A stretch of DNA of 64,000 bases from Flavobacteriales bacterium (GTDB lineage: Bacteria; Bacteroidota; Bacteroidia; Flavobacteriales_E; Vicingaceae), in NCBI GenBank assembly GCA_018608405.1, contig JABAZP010000022.1, forward strand, positions 1-64,000, given 5' to 3'. Below are positions 42,301-51,322 of this stretch, piece by piece. Within the stretch, counting starts at the first letter, position 1. Each line of letters starts with the position of its first letter. The notes beneath the pieces are model-generated. The model worked only from the letters and a program-made list of their open reading frames with translations. It was not told where the DNA came from and did no database searches. The position numbers and the translations under genes are program-made.

Positions 42301-42716
42301 CTCCTGTTATGGCAGTGAAGCAAATGACCTTTGGATGGAATGAGGGTGCAATAAACCAAGGTAAAGTTTATATCGGTGCTCACGGAAGAGGAATCTTTGA
42401 ATCTGACCAGTTAGTTGGAATTTCAAATAACGAACCGGAAAAAGCGGAAGCGAAAGAAGGAAGGAGTAAGCTAGTCTTATATCCAAATCCGGTTGTGAAT
42501 CAGGTGAACATTGAATTTAATTCATCTTTAAACGGTATGGTTAACGTTCAAGTATTTAACTTATCGGGACAGGTGGTGAAAGAATTCCAACCAACAAATG
42601 TTCAGAATGGTACAAATACAACAAAAATAAATGTTGAAGAACTAGATAGAGGAACCTACATTATTCGAACGCTAGTAGATGGTGTTTCAACTACAGGAAA
42701 GTTCATTAAACAATAA
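39354..42716 (+). CDS. T9SS-secreted sialidase-like/VPS10-type beta-propeller protein
   Basis: 1120 residues: signal peptide (about 1-25), a large beta-propeller region with BNR/Asp-box repeats (S-F-D-G-G-L-S-W near 125, T-D-G-G-L-T-W near 235, S-T-D-D-G-L-T-Y, S-S-D-A-G-A-T-W near 325, and later ones near 950), an insertion around 540-760 without Asp boxes, and a T9SS type A sorting domain (about 1040-1120, LVLYPNPVVNQ). The catalytic arginine triad of sialidases is not evident, so it is probably an adhesive or binding propeller. Exported by type IX secretion. Ends at a strong terminator. Confidence 0.82.
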   Translation: MNIRKITLLAASCLSAVAGVFLLTSSPQEQYFPRQSTAFQMEEKIHSGYLEYMNSIRNNRETGGISTAEVSAAMKQASKLRSGNKALNLIWNFKGPDNVGGRTRAIVIDNADTNHIYAGAVSGGVWESFDGGLSWSAYDVNFKIQNVAAMAQAPNGDVYVATGPYFDGSSNGKSLGSEFVGNGLWKLTGNGNSDLVVGPAAEFNYAVEWSTMSEIAIDPNNSQRIFVAMNRGLRETTDGGLTWTNPIGLTSPCQDVHISSDGKVIASFSNTVYVSTDDGLTYNTAVLPGKLSTNRIELAIAPSNSDIMYAAATGTSCTEGVYKSSDAGATWQRLLNTPNYMGNSISCQGFYDNTIAVYPNDPGKIIVGGVTMFQWRQSSVDPAPIQGEWKVIATTNEFFRNGSRNIFYVHADVHYFLFHPTNPNKLFIGSDGGIGFSDNMNDLQPTYGQYNLGYNVTQFYDIGVGPKDLVAGGTQDNGTQLVGLNFNTGKSAVRVRGGDGFDTELFTINPELGIASLYFGGITRLQGIGTTLGSSTFNNAGVYSGTLAALCASTSGFDRCSEVFYTTVAKWESLNHAATNDSVVVRELRTTLPPLPANTTVDYASKNNQLPLQGTLQVATFPADTTTIDPINSGDTLAIAIDNSLRVLTFINAFDTITVNEDSMTIRFGYRGKSPEIKPFTYGNRVGYTNLFHNDLSRVAIPRRPLSITVERDTARDQTEVVYIDPQVKFNYRLEFPDLVQSTVALFNVRGNLPTQFNQRHIWITKDLQKGSSVTEPRWIKVAGNLAGGSNSARQSVSTPSRVGNNQNATISAAFTSDGDKLFYGTTDGELYRVDSLNSIDLSQLDIALPNDFTMENITAHRRVFDFGNRSVTGIAIDPNNDDNVIVTLGNYGSAQYIQRSTNATAIGGVQFVNISGAGNNKLPNSPVYEAIIDFKDSNKVIIGTELGVFATDNAFTTNTASDGGSTVVDVQWTEENTGIGRAPVMAVKQMTFGWNEGAINQGKVYIGAHGRGIFESDQLVGISNNEPEKAEAKEGRSKLVLYPNPVVNQVNIEFNSSLNGMVNVQVFNLSGQVVKEFQPTNVQNGTNTTKINVEELDRGTYIIRTLVDGVSTTGKFIKQ

Positions 42717-42736
42717 TGATTATCCGAATAACTTTA

Positions 42737-42768
42737 AAAGGGACTGTTGAAAAACAGTCCCTTTTTTT
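42737..42768 (+). terminator. Intrinsic terminator after the propeller gene
   Basis: The stem AAAGGGACTGTT (42737-42748) pairs with AACAGTCCCTTT (42753-42764) around loop GAAA, followed by T-run to 42768. Confidence 0.9.
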
Positions 42769-42813
42769 GTATAAAAAACTTTAAATAGGCTTCTGCACTA
42801 TTGAAGGTAATAT

Positions 42814-42821
42814 TATCTTCG
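42814..42821 (+). promoter_or_regulatory. -7 box of the carB operon
   Basis: TATCTTCG, one mismatch to TAnnTTTG, 19 bases before the carB ATG. Confidence 0.4.
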
Positions 42822-42840
42822 CACTCCAAAAACTACACTC

Positions 42841-45657
42841 ATGCCAAAAGATTTATCGATAAAACATACCTTAATAATTGGAAGTGGTCCCATCATTATT
42901 GGACAAGCATGTGAATTTGATTATGCAGGATCTCAAGCCGCACGTTCACTGCGCGAAGAAGGAATAAAGGTGAGTCTAATTAACTCTAATCCGGCAACTA
43001 TTATGACGGACCCGGTTATGGCAGATCATGTTTATTTGGAGCCACTGAATCCAAAATCTGTAGAGAAGATTTTAGAAGAACATCCGGATATTGATACCGT
43101 ATTGCCTACTATGGGCGGACAAACTGCGTTAAACTTGGCAATTGAATGTGATGAGATTGGGCTTTGGGAAAAGTATAATGTGCGCATGATTGGTGTTGAT
43201 ATAGATGCCATAAATATCACAGAAGATCGGGAGCAGTTTAGAGAATTGATGTTGAAAATTGGAGTTGGCATGGCTCCGCAAAAGATTGCAAATTCTTTTC
43301 TTGAAGGAAAGAATTTTGCTCAAGAGATCGGTTTTCCACTAGTTATTCGCCCTTCTTTTACCTTAGGGGGGACAGGGGCTTCTTTTGTGCACACGTCTGA
43401 AGAATTCGATAAGTTATTAACGAGAGGGCTTCACGCATCACCAATTCATGAGGTAATGATTGATAAAGCTGTTTTGGGATGGAAAGAATACGAATTGGAG
43501 TTGTTGCGTGATTCAAACGATAATGTTATCATTATTTGCTCTATTGAGAATATGGATCCAATGGGTATTCATACTGGAGATTCAATTACCGTGGCACCTG
43601 CTATGACATTATCTGATACAACCTATCAGAAAATGAGGGATATGGCAATTCATATGATGCGTTCTATTGGAGATTTTGCCGGTGGTTGTAACGTGCAGTT
43701 TGCTGTTAGCAATGATGAAAAGGAGGAAATTATTGCCATTGAAATTAATCCAAGAGTTTCTAGATCTTCGGCTTTAGCTTCAAAAGCAACAGGTTATCCA
43801 ATTGCTAAGATTGCTGCTAAATTGGCAATTGGATACCATCTAGATGAATTGAAAAATCAGATTACGAAGACAACTTCGGCATACCACGAACCAACGTTAG
43901 ATTATGTTATCGTAAAAATTCCAAGATGGAACTTTGATAAGTTTGATAGCCCTGATAAAACCTTAGGGTTGCAAATGAAATCTGTTGGTGAAGTCATGGG
44001 AATCGGTCGTTCCTTTCAAGAGGCGCTGCAAAAGGCTACCCAATCATTAGAGATTAAACGAAATGGATTGGGGGCAGACGGTAAGGAGTTGAAAAATCAA
44101 GAACAGATTCTTCATAGTTTAAAGAATCCAAGCTGGAACAGATTGTTTCATCTATACGATGCAATTAAATTAGGAATTCCACTTTCAACAATTTATAAGG
44201 CCACTTTGATTGATATGTGGTTCCTAAAACAAATTGACGAATTAATTTCAGTAGAAAATCAAATCCAAAAATTTTCACTGAAAGAGTTGCCCAAAGATTT
44301 ATTGATGGAAGCAAAGCAAAAGGGCTATGCGGACCGTCAAATAGCACATTTGTTAAATTGTTTGGAAAGTGAAGTGTATGCTTTACGAGAAGAATATAAT
44401 ATCAATCGGGTGTATAAATTAGTAGATACTTGTGCTGCTGAATTTGAAGCTCAGACCCCATATTATTACAGCACATTTGAAGATGAGAATGAATCAATAG
44501 TAACAGATAAGAAAAAAATTATAGTACTTGGTTCAGGTCCGAATAGAATAGGACAAGGAATAGAGTTTGATTACTGCTGTGTTCACGGAATTATGGCTGC
44601 CAAAGAAATGGGCTATGAAACTATAATGATTAACTGTAATCCTGAAACGGTAAGTACAGACTTTGATATAGCAGATAAATTATATTTCGAACCTGTGTTT
44701 TGGGAACATATCTATGACATTATTAAGCATGAGAAACCAGAGGGAGTAATTGTGCAGTTGGGCGGTCAAACAGCGCTGAAGTTGGCAGAAAAGTTAGAGC
44801 GATACGGTATTAAAATTATAGGCACAAGCTACCAAGCGTTAGACCTAGCAGAAGATAGAGGTAGTTTCTCTGATTTGTTGAAAGAAAACGATATTCCGTA
44901 CCCTAAGTATGGCTCAATTGAAACTGCAGACGAGGCATTAGAATTATGTAAGGAAATTGGTTTTCCATTGCTGGTTCGTCCGTCATACGTTTTAGGAGGT
45001 CAGGGAATGAAAATTGTAATCAATGAAACGGAGCTAGAACAGCACGTTGTGAATATTCTTAAAGATTTACCTGGGAATAAGATATTATTAGATCACTTTT
45101 TATCCGGAGCAATCGAAGCGGAGGCCGATGCTATTTGTGACGAAGAGGAGGTCAAGATTATTGGTATCATGGAGCACATTGAACCTGCAGGAATCCATTC
45201 GGGAGATTCTTACGCTGTTCTACCTGCCTTTGATTTGAGTGACCATGTGATTTCTAAAATAGAAGAGTATACGAAGAAGATTGCTTTGGCCTTAAGAACA
45301 AAGGGGTTAATCAACATCCAATTTGCAGTTAAAGACGAAGAGGTTTATATTATTGAAGCCAATCCTAGAGCTTCGAGAACAGTTCCGTTCATCTCTAAGG
45401 CTTATAGAGAGCCATATGTGAATTATGCAACGAAGGTGATGTTAGGGGCTAAATTAAAAGACTTTGATTTTAACCCTCACAAAGAAGGCTATGCTATCAA
45501 GATTCCAGTATTTTCTTTTGATAAGTTTCCGGATGTAAACAAGGAACTAGGTCCTGAAATGAAATCTACCGGAGAGGCAATTCAATTCATAAAAGATCTA
45601 AAGGACCCATTCTTCAGAGAGATATATTCTGAAAGAAACTTGTATCTTAGCAAGTAG
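42841..45657 (+). CDS. carB: Carbamoyl-phosphate synthase large subunit, lacking the MGS-like allosteric domain
   Basis: 938 residues against about 1070 in E. coli. Two homologous ATP-grasp halves are present: the bicarbonate-phosphorylating half (about 1-400; GSGPIIIGQACEFDYAG, MGGQTALNLA, NPRVSRSSALASKATG) and the carbamate-phosphorylating half (about 555-935; GSGPNRIGQGIEFDYC, GGQTALKLAEKLE, ANPRASRTVPFISK). The C-terminal domain that binds UMP, IMP and ornithine is absent. The protein ends cleanly with LYLSK and a stop, and this short form is what I know from Flavobacteria, so it is not a broken gene. Needs the CarA glutaminase subunit, not seen here. Product feeds pyrimidine and arginine synthesis. 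Confidence 0.93.
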   Translation: MPKDLSIKHTLIIGSGPIIIGQACEFDYAGSQAARSLREEGIKVSLINSNPATIMTDPVMADHVYLEPLNPKSVEKILEEHPDIDTVLPTMGGQTALNLAIECDEIGLWEKYNVRMIGVDIDAINITEDREQFRELMLKIGVGMAPQKIANSFLEGKNFAQEIGFPLVIRPSFTLGGTGASFVHTSEEFDKLLTRGLHASPIHEVMIDKAVLGWKEYELELLRDSNDNVIIICSIENMDPMGIHTGDSITVAPAMTLSDTTYQKMRDMAIHMMRSIGDFAGGCNVQFAVSNDEKEEIIAIEINPRVSRSSALASKATGYPIAKIAAKLAIGYHLDELKNQITKTTSAYHEPTLDYVIVKIPRWNFDKFDSPDKTLGLQMKSVGEVMGIGRSFQEALQKATQSLEIKRNGLGADGKELKNQEQILHSLKNPSWNRLFHLYDAIKLGIPLSTIYKATLIDMWFLKQIDELISVENQIQKFSLKELPKDLLMEAKQKGYADRQIAHLLNCLESEVYALREEYNINRVYKLVDTCAAEFEAQTPYYYSTFEDENESIVTDKKKIIVLGSGPNRIGQGIEFDYCCVHGIMAAKEMGYETIMINCNPETVSTDFDIADKLYFEPVFWEHIYDIIKHEKPEGVIVQLGGQTALKLAEKLERYGIKIIGTSYQALDLAEDRGSFSDLLKENDIPYPKYGSIETADEALELCKEIGFPLLVRPSYVLGGQGMKIVINETELEQHVVNILKDLPGNKILLDHFLSGAIEAEADAICDEEEVKIIGIMEHIEPAGIHSGDSYAVLPAFDLSDHVISKIEEYTKKIALALRTKGLINIQFAVKDEEVYIIEANPRASRTVPFISKAYREPYVNYATKVMLGAKLKDFDFNPHKEGYAIKIPVFSFDKFPDVNKELGPEMKSTGEAIQFIKDLKDPFFREIYSERNLYLSK

Positions 45658-45659
45658 TT

Positions 45660-45914
45660 ATGATTTTCGAAGCCGGAATGGTTACTTTTTTAAGGACAAT
45701 TTTAATAATTGTCTTGGTGTATTATGGGATTAAGTTTCTATTTAAAATACTTATTCCAATTATTTTGAATCGCTTTATGAAGCGTCAACAAGATAAGTTT
45801 CAGCAAGCTCAATCTCATAACTCTACTCAGAAAAACCCCTCAAAAGAGGAGAAAAAAAGCACTGAAAGGAAAGATACTTTGGGTGAGTATGTTGATTACG
45901 AAGATGTAGAATAA
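45660..45914 (+). CDS. DUF4834 small membrane protein
   Basis: 84 residues: one membrane helix (about 8-35), then a polar K/Q/E tail ending in GEYVDYEDVE, the DUF4834 pattern of Bacteroidota. Function unknown. It starts 2 bases after carB and ends 4 bases before the YfhO gene, so all three are cotranscribed. Confidence 0.8.
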   Translation: MIFEAGMVTFLRTILIIVLVYYGIKFLFKILIPIILNRFMKRQQDKFQQAQSHNSTQKNPSKEEKKSTERKDTLGEYVDYEDVE

Positions 45915-45918
45915 TTAA

Positions 45919-48666
45919 TTGAATATGAAAAAGATTGATTTTAAAAAGTATCTACCTTACCTGGGTGGTGTAATTATTTTTTTAGTTTTAGCTGCAGTTT
46001 ATTTTTATCCTGTTATTGAGGGTTATCGAATTAAACAATCGGACATTAAGCTGAGCAAAGGGATGTCTCAAGAAATTCGAGACCATAGAGAAGTTTTTGA
46101 TGAAGAGCCTTTGTGGTTGGGAAACATGTTCTCCGGTATGCCGACCTTCCAAGTCTCAACTGAATTTCCAGGCAACTTGTTGCAATATGTTAGCAAGGCA
46201 ATCACCGGAGGAATTCCTCATCCTATCGGAATTGTGTTTGCTTACATGATTGGATTCTTTATTTTCTCTCTGTCTCTAAGGATTAGTCCGCTAATATCAA
46301 TTGTTGGGGCGATAGCTTATGGATTTTCATCATACTTCATTATTATTCTAGAAGCTGGACATAATACAAAGGCATTAGCGATAGCTTATGTTCCACCTAT
46401 GTTAGCCGGACTGATTACCATGTTTAGGGGGAAGGAGTTATTAGGTTTTGTTTTAACTGCAATTTTTGTTGGGCTAGAATTATTTGCGAACCACTTTCAA
46501 ATTACCTATTACTCGGCACTGATTATTTTAGGAATTGCTGTGGTGAATTTAATAGCATATTCTAAAGACAAAAAAATAAGCTTATTTCTGAAGCGTTCTG
46601 CGCTATTATTTGTCGCGGCTTTACTTGGTTTAGGTGCAAATGTTGGGAATTTACTTACCACTTATGAATACTCAAAGTCTTCCACTCGTAGTAAATCTGA
46701 ATTAACAATTCAGCCGGATGGAACACCTAACGATGCTGTAAAAAGCACGGGATTAGACAAAGATTATATTACCCAATGGAGCTATGGACAAGAAGAAAGC
46801 TTGTCGTTATTTCTGTCTGACATTAAAGGTGGAGGTTCAGGAGCCATCATTGGTTTAGAAGACGAAGTTGAGCGTTTACGTAGAGAAAATCCGAGTTTTT
46901 TCACGTTCTTAGTAACCCAATATCAGAATAATCAAAATGTTGTGAGTACTTATTGGGGAAATCAACCTTTTACTTCAGGACCAGTGTATATTGGAATCAT
47001 AGTTTTTGTGTTGGCTATACTGTCGCTGTTCTTTGTGAAAGATCGACTAATCTATTCACTAGGCGTTGTTACCATATTGGCACTGTTACTATCATGGGGG
47101 AAAAACTTCATGGGTTTTACAGAGTTTTTTATAGACTACATTCCGGGTTATAATAAATTCCGCGCAGTTGCTATGTTACTGGTCGTAGTAGAGTTTACCT
47201 TACCCGTATTCGCGGTATTGGTTCTTTCGGAATTATATAAAAATAGAGAAGGGATATTAGAGCAAAAAAAGAAATTGTTTATTGTTTCAGGTTCCATTTT
47301 TACGTTACTCTTGATTCTTTGGTTGACCCCTGACTCATTTTTAGATTTTACTAGTGAAAAAGAGGATGCCATTTTTGCGCAGCAAATAAGTCAAAATGCC
47401 TCACAAAAAAATGCAATAGATATTGGGGTAAGTCAACTTGTCGATTATAGGGTTGATATTGTAAAATCAGATATCCTTAGATCACTGCAGTTTATTTTGG
47501 GTTTGTTTTTATTAATCGGGTTGTACTTGTACAATAAGGTGAATAGAAACCTCTTTATAATGTTGGTTGGCGTATTGGTGCTGGTCGATTTGTGGACCAT
47601 AGATAAAAGGTACTTTAACAATGAGGAAGTAGCCGGAGCAGGTAGAAATGCCAGCAACAAATATGAAAAATACGAACTGCCTGAAACAAATTCGTCACCA
47701 TATCAAGCAAGTGCGGTTGACAATGCTATCCTGCAAAGAGAAATCTCTTTAAATCCTCAAATTTCTCAAACAATTAATGAAAGAGTTGCTTCGGAGAAGC
47801 GAGAAAAAAGAAGGTTGACACGATTAGAATCTGAAAAAATACAGTTTACCACGTTGATGAGAAATACTCATTATAGAGTATTAAACACCGCTCCAAGGCT
47901 GGACGAAGATGCGGGTACAGCATATTTTCATAAAACGTTGGGAGGTTACCATGCTGCAAAAATGAAAAAATATCAGGAGCTGATTGATTTTCGATTGGGT
48001 CAAGAGCATTTTCAATTACGTCAAGCATTTGCACAAGGTGGGGCTGATTTGGTTCGAAGGTATTTACCGCAAATGTATATTACCAATATGTTGAACGCGA
48101 AATACGTTATTGGTGCAGTAAATACTCAACAAGGGCAGCAGCTTACTTATTTAGAGAATCAGTATGCTTATGGAAATGTCTGGTTTGTCGATTCGGTTCG
48201 AACAGTAGAATCAGCAAATGACGAAATGATGACGTTGTTAAACGTGAACCCGAGAAGAACAACTGTAATGCAATCGTCGGAAGATGCTTCTGTCAAAACC
48301 GTATATAATACCAACCCTTCTGCTGATCGGATTACGCTTGTGTCGTATTTACCGAATGTAATGAAGTACAAATATCAAACTTCAAAAGAACAATTTGCAG
48401 TGTTCTCTGAGGTGTTTTACAAGGATGGATGGAAAGTATTTGTGAACGGCGAGGAAGATAAATTCTTTAAAGTGAATTACATCCTGAGAGGAATGAAGGT
48501 GCCTGCAGGTTCAGGAGAAATTGAGTTTAGATTTGAACCAAGTTCTTACAAAACAGGAGAGATAATTAGTTTAATTAGTTCACTAATTATTGTGCTATTG
48601 ACTATAGGTGCAATAGTTTATGCGACTAAGAATAAAGAGCCTAAAGAAGTTTTTGAATCTGAATAG
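45919..48666 (+). CDS. YfhO-family large membrane protein
   Basis: 915 residues with about twelve membrane segments, a long soluble region (about 570-830) and a final helix near 880-900 with charged tail. YfhO proteins are GT-C-like; in Gram-positive bacteria a member helps glycosylate lipoteichoic acid, but in Bacteroidota the role is unproven. Landmarks: N-terminal FYPVIEGY, PLWLGNMFSGMPTFQ, GHNTKALAIAYVPP, and the C-terminal Y-x-x-G-W-K-V-F-V-N-G. A second ATG two codons in is possible. The 3' end overlaps the convergent GT4 gene by 26 bases. Confidence 0.85.
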   Translation: MNMKKIDFKKYLPYLGGVIIFLVLAAVYFYPVIEGYRIKQSDIKLSKGMSQEIRDHREVFDEEPLWLGNMFSGMPTFQVSTEFPGNLLQYVSKAITGGIPHPIGIVFAYMIGFFIFSLSLRISPLISIVGAIAYGFSSYFIIILEAGHNTKALAIAYVPPMLAGLITMFRGKELLGFVLTAIFVGLELFANHFQITYYSALIILGIAVVNLIAYSKDKKISLFLKRSALLFVAALLGLGANVGNLLTTYEYSKSSTRSKSELTIQPDGTPNDAVKSTGLDKDYITQWSYGQEESLSLFLSDIKGGGSGAIIGLEDEVERLRRENPSFFTFLVTQYQNNQNVVSTYWGNQPFTSGPVYIGIIVFVLAILSLFFVKDRLIYSLGVVTILALLLSWGKNFMGFTEFFIDYIPGYNKFRAVAMLLVVVEFTLPVFAVLVLSELYKNREGILEQKKKLFIVSGSIFTLLLILWLTPDSFLDFTSEKEDAIFAQQISQNASQKNAIDIGVSQLVDYRVDIVKSDILRSLQFILGLFLLIGLYLYNKVNRNLFIMLVGVLVLVDLWTIDKRYFNNEEVAGAGRNASNKYEKYELPETNSSPYQASAVDNAILQREISLNPQISQTINERVASEKREKRRLTRLESEKIQFTTLMRNTHYRVLNTAPRLDEDAGTAYFHKTLGGYHAAKMKKYQELIDFRLGQEHFQLRQAFAQGGADLVRRYLPQMYITNMLNAKYVIGAVNTQQGQQLTYLENQYAYGNVWFVDSVRTVESANDEMMTLLNVNPRRTTVMQSSEDASVKTVYNTNPSADRITLVSYLPNVMKYKYQTSKEQFAVFSEVFYKDGWKVFVNGEEDKFFKVNYILRGMKVPAGSGEIEFRFEPSSYKTGEIISLISSLIIVLLTIGAIVYATKNKEPKEVFESE

Positions 48667-49915
48667 CTTGGTGCTCTCTTGAAAATGATTGAATCTTAGT
48701 CTTATCTGGTTTAATTTCATTGGATTCAGAATTAATTAGTTTAGTTAATTCTGCTGCTAATCGTTCACTCTCATTTCGGGTGAAACAAATACCTGCCTTG
48801 CAGTCTTCTATAATTTCTCTTGCGTCACTTTCTTCTGGAACAATTCCAACAATCGGTTTGTAGGAAGCTAAGTATTCGAAAAGCTTCCCAGTCAGAATTC
48901 CTTTTGCGTTAGACACTTTCGGAATGACAAGTAAAAGAGCGTCTGCTGAACGCTGAAACGTAACAATTTGGTCGTGGGGCACCGTTGGAATTACTTCTAC
49001 TTCGTAGTCTTTGTCCCTTATTTTGGCAAGAATATCAGATGCGATAGACCCAATGAATTGTACTTTTACTCTTTTGGTCGTTTTTACCTTGTTCAAGGCA
49101 TCAAAGAACACTTCTGGCGCGTATTGATTAGACATAGTACCTGTATAAGCAATAACAAAAGAATTTTCTTGTTTTGGTGAATTAAGTGGTTGGCTAAAAT
49201 CGTCGGGATCATAGCCATTTGGTATTAGTTTAATCTTATCCCTAATATTTTGATCTGATTTGCTTGAAAAAATCTCTAACAAGCCTTTACTTACAGTCAA
49301 TATTCTGTCCGAACGTTCAATAACATTCTTTTCCATTTTTTTATCTATCCGCTTTGACCACCTCGAATGACCCAAAAGGTGATAATAGTAAATGTCTGTC
49401 CAAGGGTCACGCAAATCTGCAATCCAGTTAATGTTCAACTTCTCTTTTAATTTTAAGCCAATAAGTTGTGTTGAGTGAGGCGGACTAGTAGTTATAACGG
49501 TTTGTATGTTATGCTCTGTAATAATTTCCTTTGCCTTTTTGTAAGCGTATTTATTCCAGCCTCTTCTTGGATCTGGGATAAAAAAATTACTTCGTAAAGA
49601 ATTTACCGTTTTTTGAAGGAAGCTATCATTGTTTACATTAGAGAACCCCGCTGATGGTACATTCTTTTTTCCTACAACTTTTGAATAGTAATTAATTATT
49701 TCGAAGCTATCGGTTTGATGAATATGAAGTTTCGCATGAACATCTTTAAGCAGTGAATGGTCAATTGTGGTGTAACTTGCTTGATCAGGGTTTACCGTTA
49801 AGATATGAACTTCTGTTCCCTGTAATGCCAAGTATTTTGACAGTTTTAGCCACCGCTGAACACCGGCGCCTCCGCTAGGAGGCCAATAATAAGTTATCAG
49901 GAGTAGTTTCTTCAA
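48641..49915 (-). CDS. Family 4 glycosyltransferase
   Basis: 424 residues, GT-B fold. N-terminal YYWPPSGGAGVQRW is the acceptor-side motif; the donor domain (about 235-400) holds IAYTGTMSNQY, FIGSIASD, and E-x7-E-like KLFEYLASYKPIVGIVPE. Last gene of the nonulosonate operon, 12 bases after the CBS-aminotransferase gene. Probably adds a residue to the surface glycan. The sugar is unknown. Confidence 0.85.
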   Translation of the reverse strand: MKKLLLITYYWPPSGGAGVQRWLKLSKYLALQGTEVHILTVNPDQASYTTIDHSLLKDVHAKLHIHQTDSFEIINYYSKVVGKKNVPSAGFSNVNNDSFLQKTVNSLRSNFFIPDPRRGWNKYAYKKAKEIITEHNIQTVITTSPPHSTQLIGLKLKEKLNINWIADLRDPWTDIYYYHLLGHSRWSKRIDKKMEKNVIERSDRILTVSKGLLEIFSSKSDQNIRDKIKLIPNGYDPDDFSQPLNSPKQENSFVIAYTGTMSNQYAPEVFFDALNKVKTTKRVKVQFIGSIASDILAKIRDKDYEVEVIPTVPHDQIVTFQRSADALLLVIPKVSNAKGILTGKLFEYLASYKPIVGIVPEESDAREIIEDCKAGICFTRNESERLAAELTKLINSESNEIKPDKTKIQSFSREHQAIQIQKLL

Positions 49916-49927
49916 AACGGAGCTAAA

Positions 49928-51322
49928 CTAAATTTCTGCCAATATACTCGCAACTCTTTTGTAGTCTACCTCTTTTACTGTAGGAAGGTTAAGGCCTATT
50001 TTAGATATTTTCAACGCATTTTTGTTTGAAAAAGAATACTTTGCATATACTGGCATTTCAGACAAGCAGTAAAAGAACGGTCTAACATCTATATTGTTAG
50101 CAACTAGTTTTTCCATCACCTCTTTCCTCTTTTCAGTGGTGCAGCTCATGAGCCAAACAACTTTTCTATTTAGCCGGTATGTTTTTTGCCACTTAAATAA
50201 GTTAAGATGATCTAAATGCTTGATGTAATCTCTTTCAATTTGATCGTTGCGGTCTAAAATCCATTCTATTTTTTCCAACTGAGCACATCCAATCGCTGCT
50301 TGAAGATTGGTCATTCGATAGTTGAATCCAATATCGTCGTGCCAATACCGTTTTTCTTTACTCATTCCATGATCACGCAACTTTCTCATTTTGGTGTCCA
50401 ATTCTTCAGAGTTTGTAACGCACATTCCACCTTCGCCGGTTGTAATTATTTTATTAGCGAAAAATGAGAAGGTAGAAATGTCTCCAAAACTACCAACTCG
50501 TTGACCTTTAAATTCAGCTCCGTGTGCCTCAGCGCAATCTTCAATAACTTTTAAATTATTGTCATTGGCCAACTTCATAATCTTATCCATTTCACATGCT
50601 TGTCCATAAACATGCACTGGAATGATGGCTTTAGTTCGAGGTGTTATTGCTTTCTCTATTTCTTCTGGGAAAATGGTCCAAGTAATTGGGTCCACATCAA
50701 CAATAACCGGTGTAGCGTTTGCATATAATACAGCATTTATTGTTGCAGCAAAAGTCAAATCTGGAACAATTACCTCGTCACCAGGACCTATGCCTAATGC
50801 AACTAAGGCCAGATGTATTGCCACTGTTCCGTTCGAGGTGGCAACTCCGTGTTTAACGTTACAGAAAGCCGCGAATTCTTCCTCAAATCGATCGATGTAT
50901 TTTCCTCTACTTGAAATCCATGTTGATGAAAAGGCATCTAATAAATATTCTAACTCTTTGTTTTCCAATGTTGGTTCAGCGACAGGGGTAAACTTAGTTT
51001 TGTGTTTGTATTCAAAAAAGTCTATCAACTCTCCCTTATCGTTAATGATCGGAACAATGTTAATCTTGACATTCGTTTTCTTCAATAACGATTCAAAATT
51101 TTCTCCCTTAAGCGCTGAAACAAAACTTCCTAAATCGGATTTTAGTATTTGGTCTTCCAGACTTTTACCGTTTAAAAGTAGCCTTCTAAAATCTCCATCA
51201 GTTACAATTCCAACAAGTTTATTCGTGTCATCCTCAATAAAAGCAGTGCCGTAGGGTACTTCATTTATTGCTTCCAAAAGAACTCTAAGGTTTGAGCCAA
51301 CTTTACAGGTCGATTTATTCAT
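49928..51322 (-). CDS. CBS-pair / DegT-type sugar aminotransferase fusion
   Basis: 464 residues. Residues about 1-108 form a CBS pair (VGIVTDGDFRRLLL; IVPIINDKGELIDFF), and about 115-464 a DegT/DnrJ/EryC1/StrS aminotransferase with TSNGTVAIHLAL (about 162-173), EDCAEAHGA (261-269) and the PLP lysine K291 in SFFANKIITTGEGG. The latter aminates keto-sugars at C3 or C4, as LegC/PseC-type enzymes do in legionaminic and pseudaminic acid routes. In legionaminic clusters CBS pairs are known fused to a nucleotidyltransferase (PtmE), so their fusion to the aminotransferase is unusual and suggests nucleotide control. Overlaps the TIM-barrel gene by 8 bases. Confidence 0.85.
   Translation of the reverse strand: MNKSTCKVGSNLRVLLEAINEVPYGTAFIEDDTNKLVGIVTDGDFRRLLLNGKSLEDQILKSDLGSFVSALKGENFESLLKKTNVKINIVPIINDKGELIDFFEYKHKTKFTPVAEPTLENKELEYLLDAFSSTWISSRGKYIDRFEEEFAAFCNVKHGVATSNGTVAIHLALVALGIGPGDEVIVPDLTFAATINAVLYANATPVIVDVDPITWTIFPEEIEKAITPRTKAIIPVHVYGQACEMDKIMKLANDNNLKVIEDCAEAHGAEFKGQRVGSFGDISTFSFFANKIITTGEGGMCVTNSEELDTKMRKLRDHGMSKEKRYWHDDIGFNYRMTNLQAAIGCAQLEKIEWILDRNDQIERDYIKHLDHLNLFKWQKTYRLNRKVVWLMSCTTEKRKEVMEKLVANNIDVRPFFYCLSEMPVYAKYSFSNKNALKISKIGLNLPTVKEVDYKRVASILAEI

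Noticed and set aside
42841-45657. carB as a truncated pseudogene
   Set aside because: Both ATP-grasp halves are complete and the short form is usual in Flavobacteria as far as I know.
50622-51254. 210-codon open frame on the plus strand
   Set aside because: Antisense shadow of the CBS-aminotransferase gene; composition is serine-rich in the way antisense frames are.
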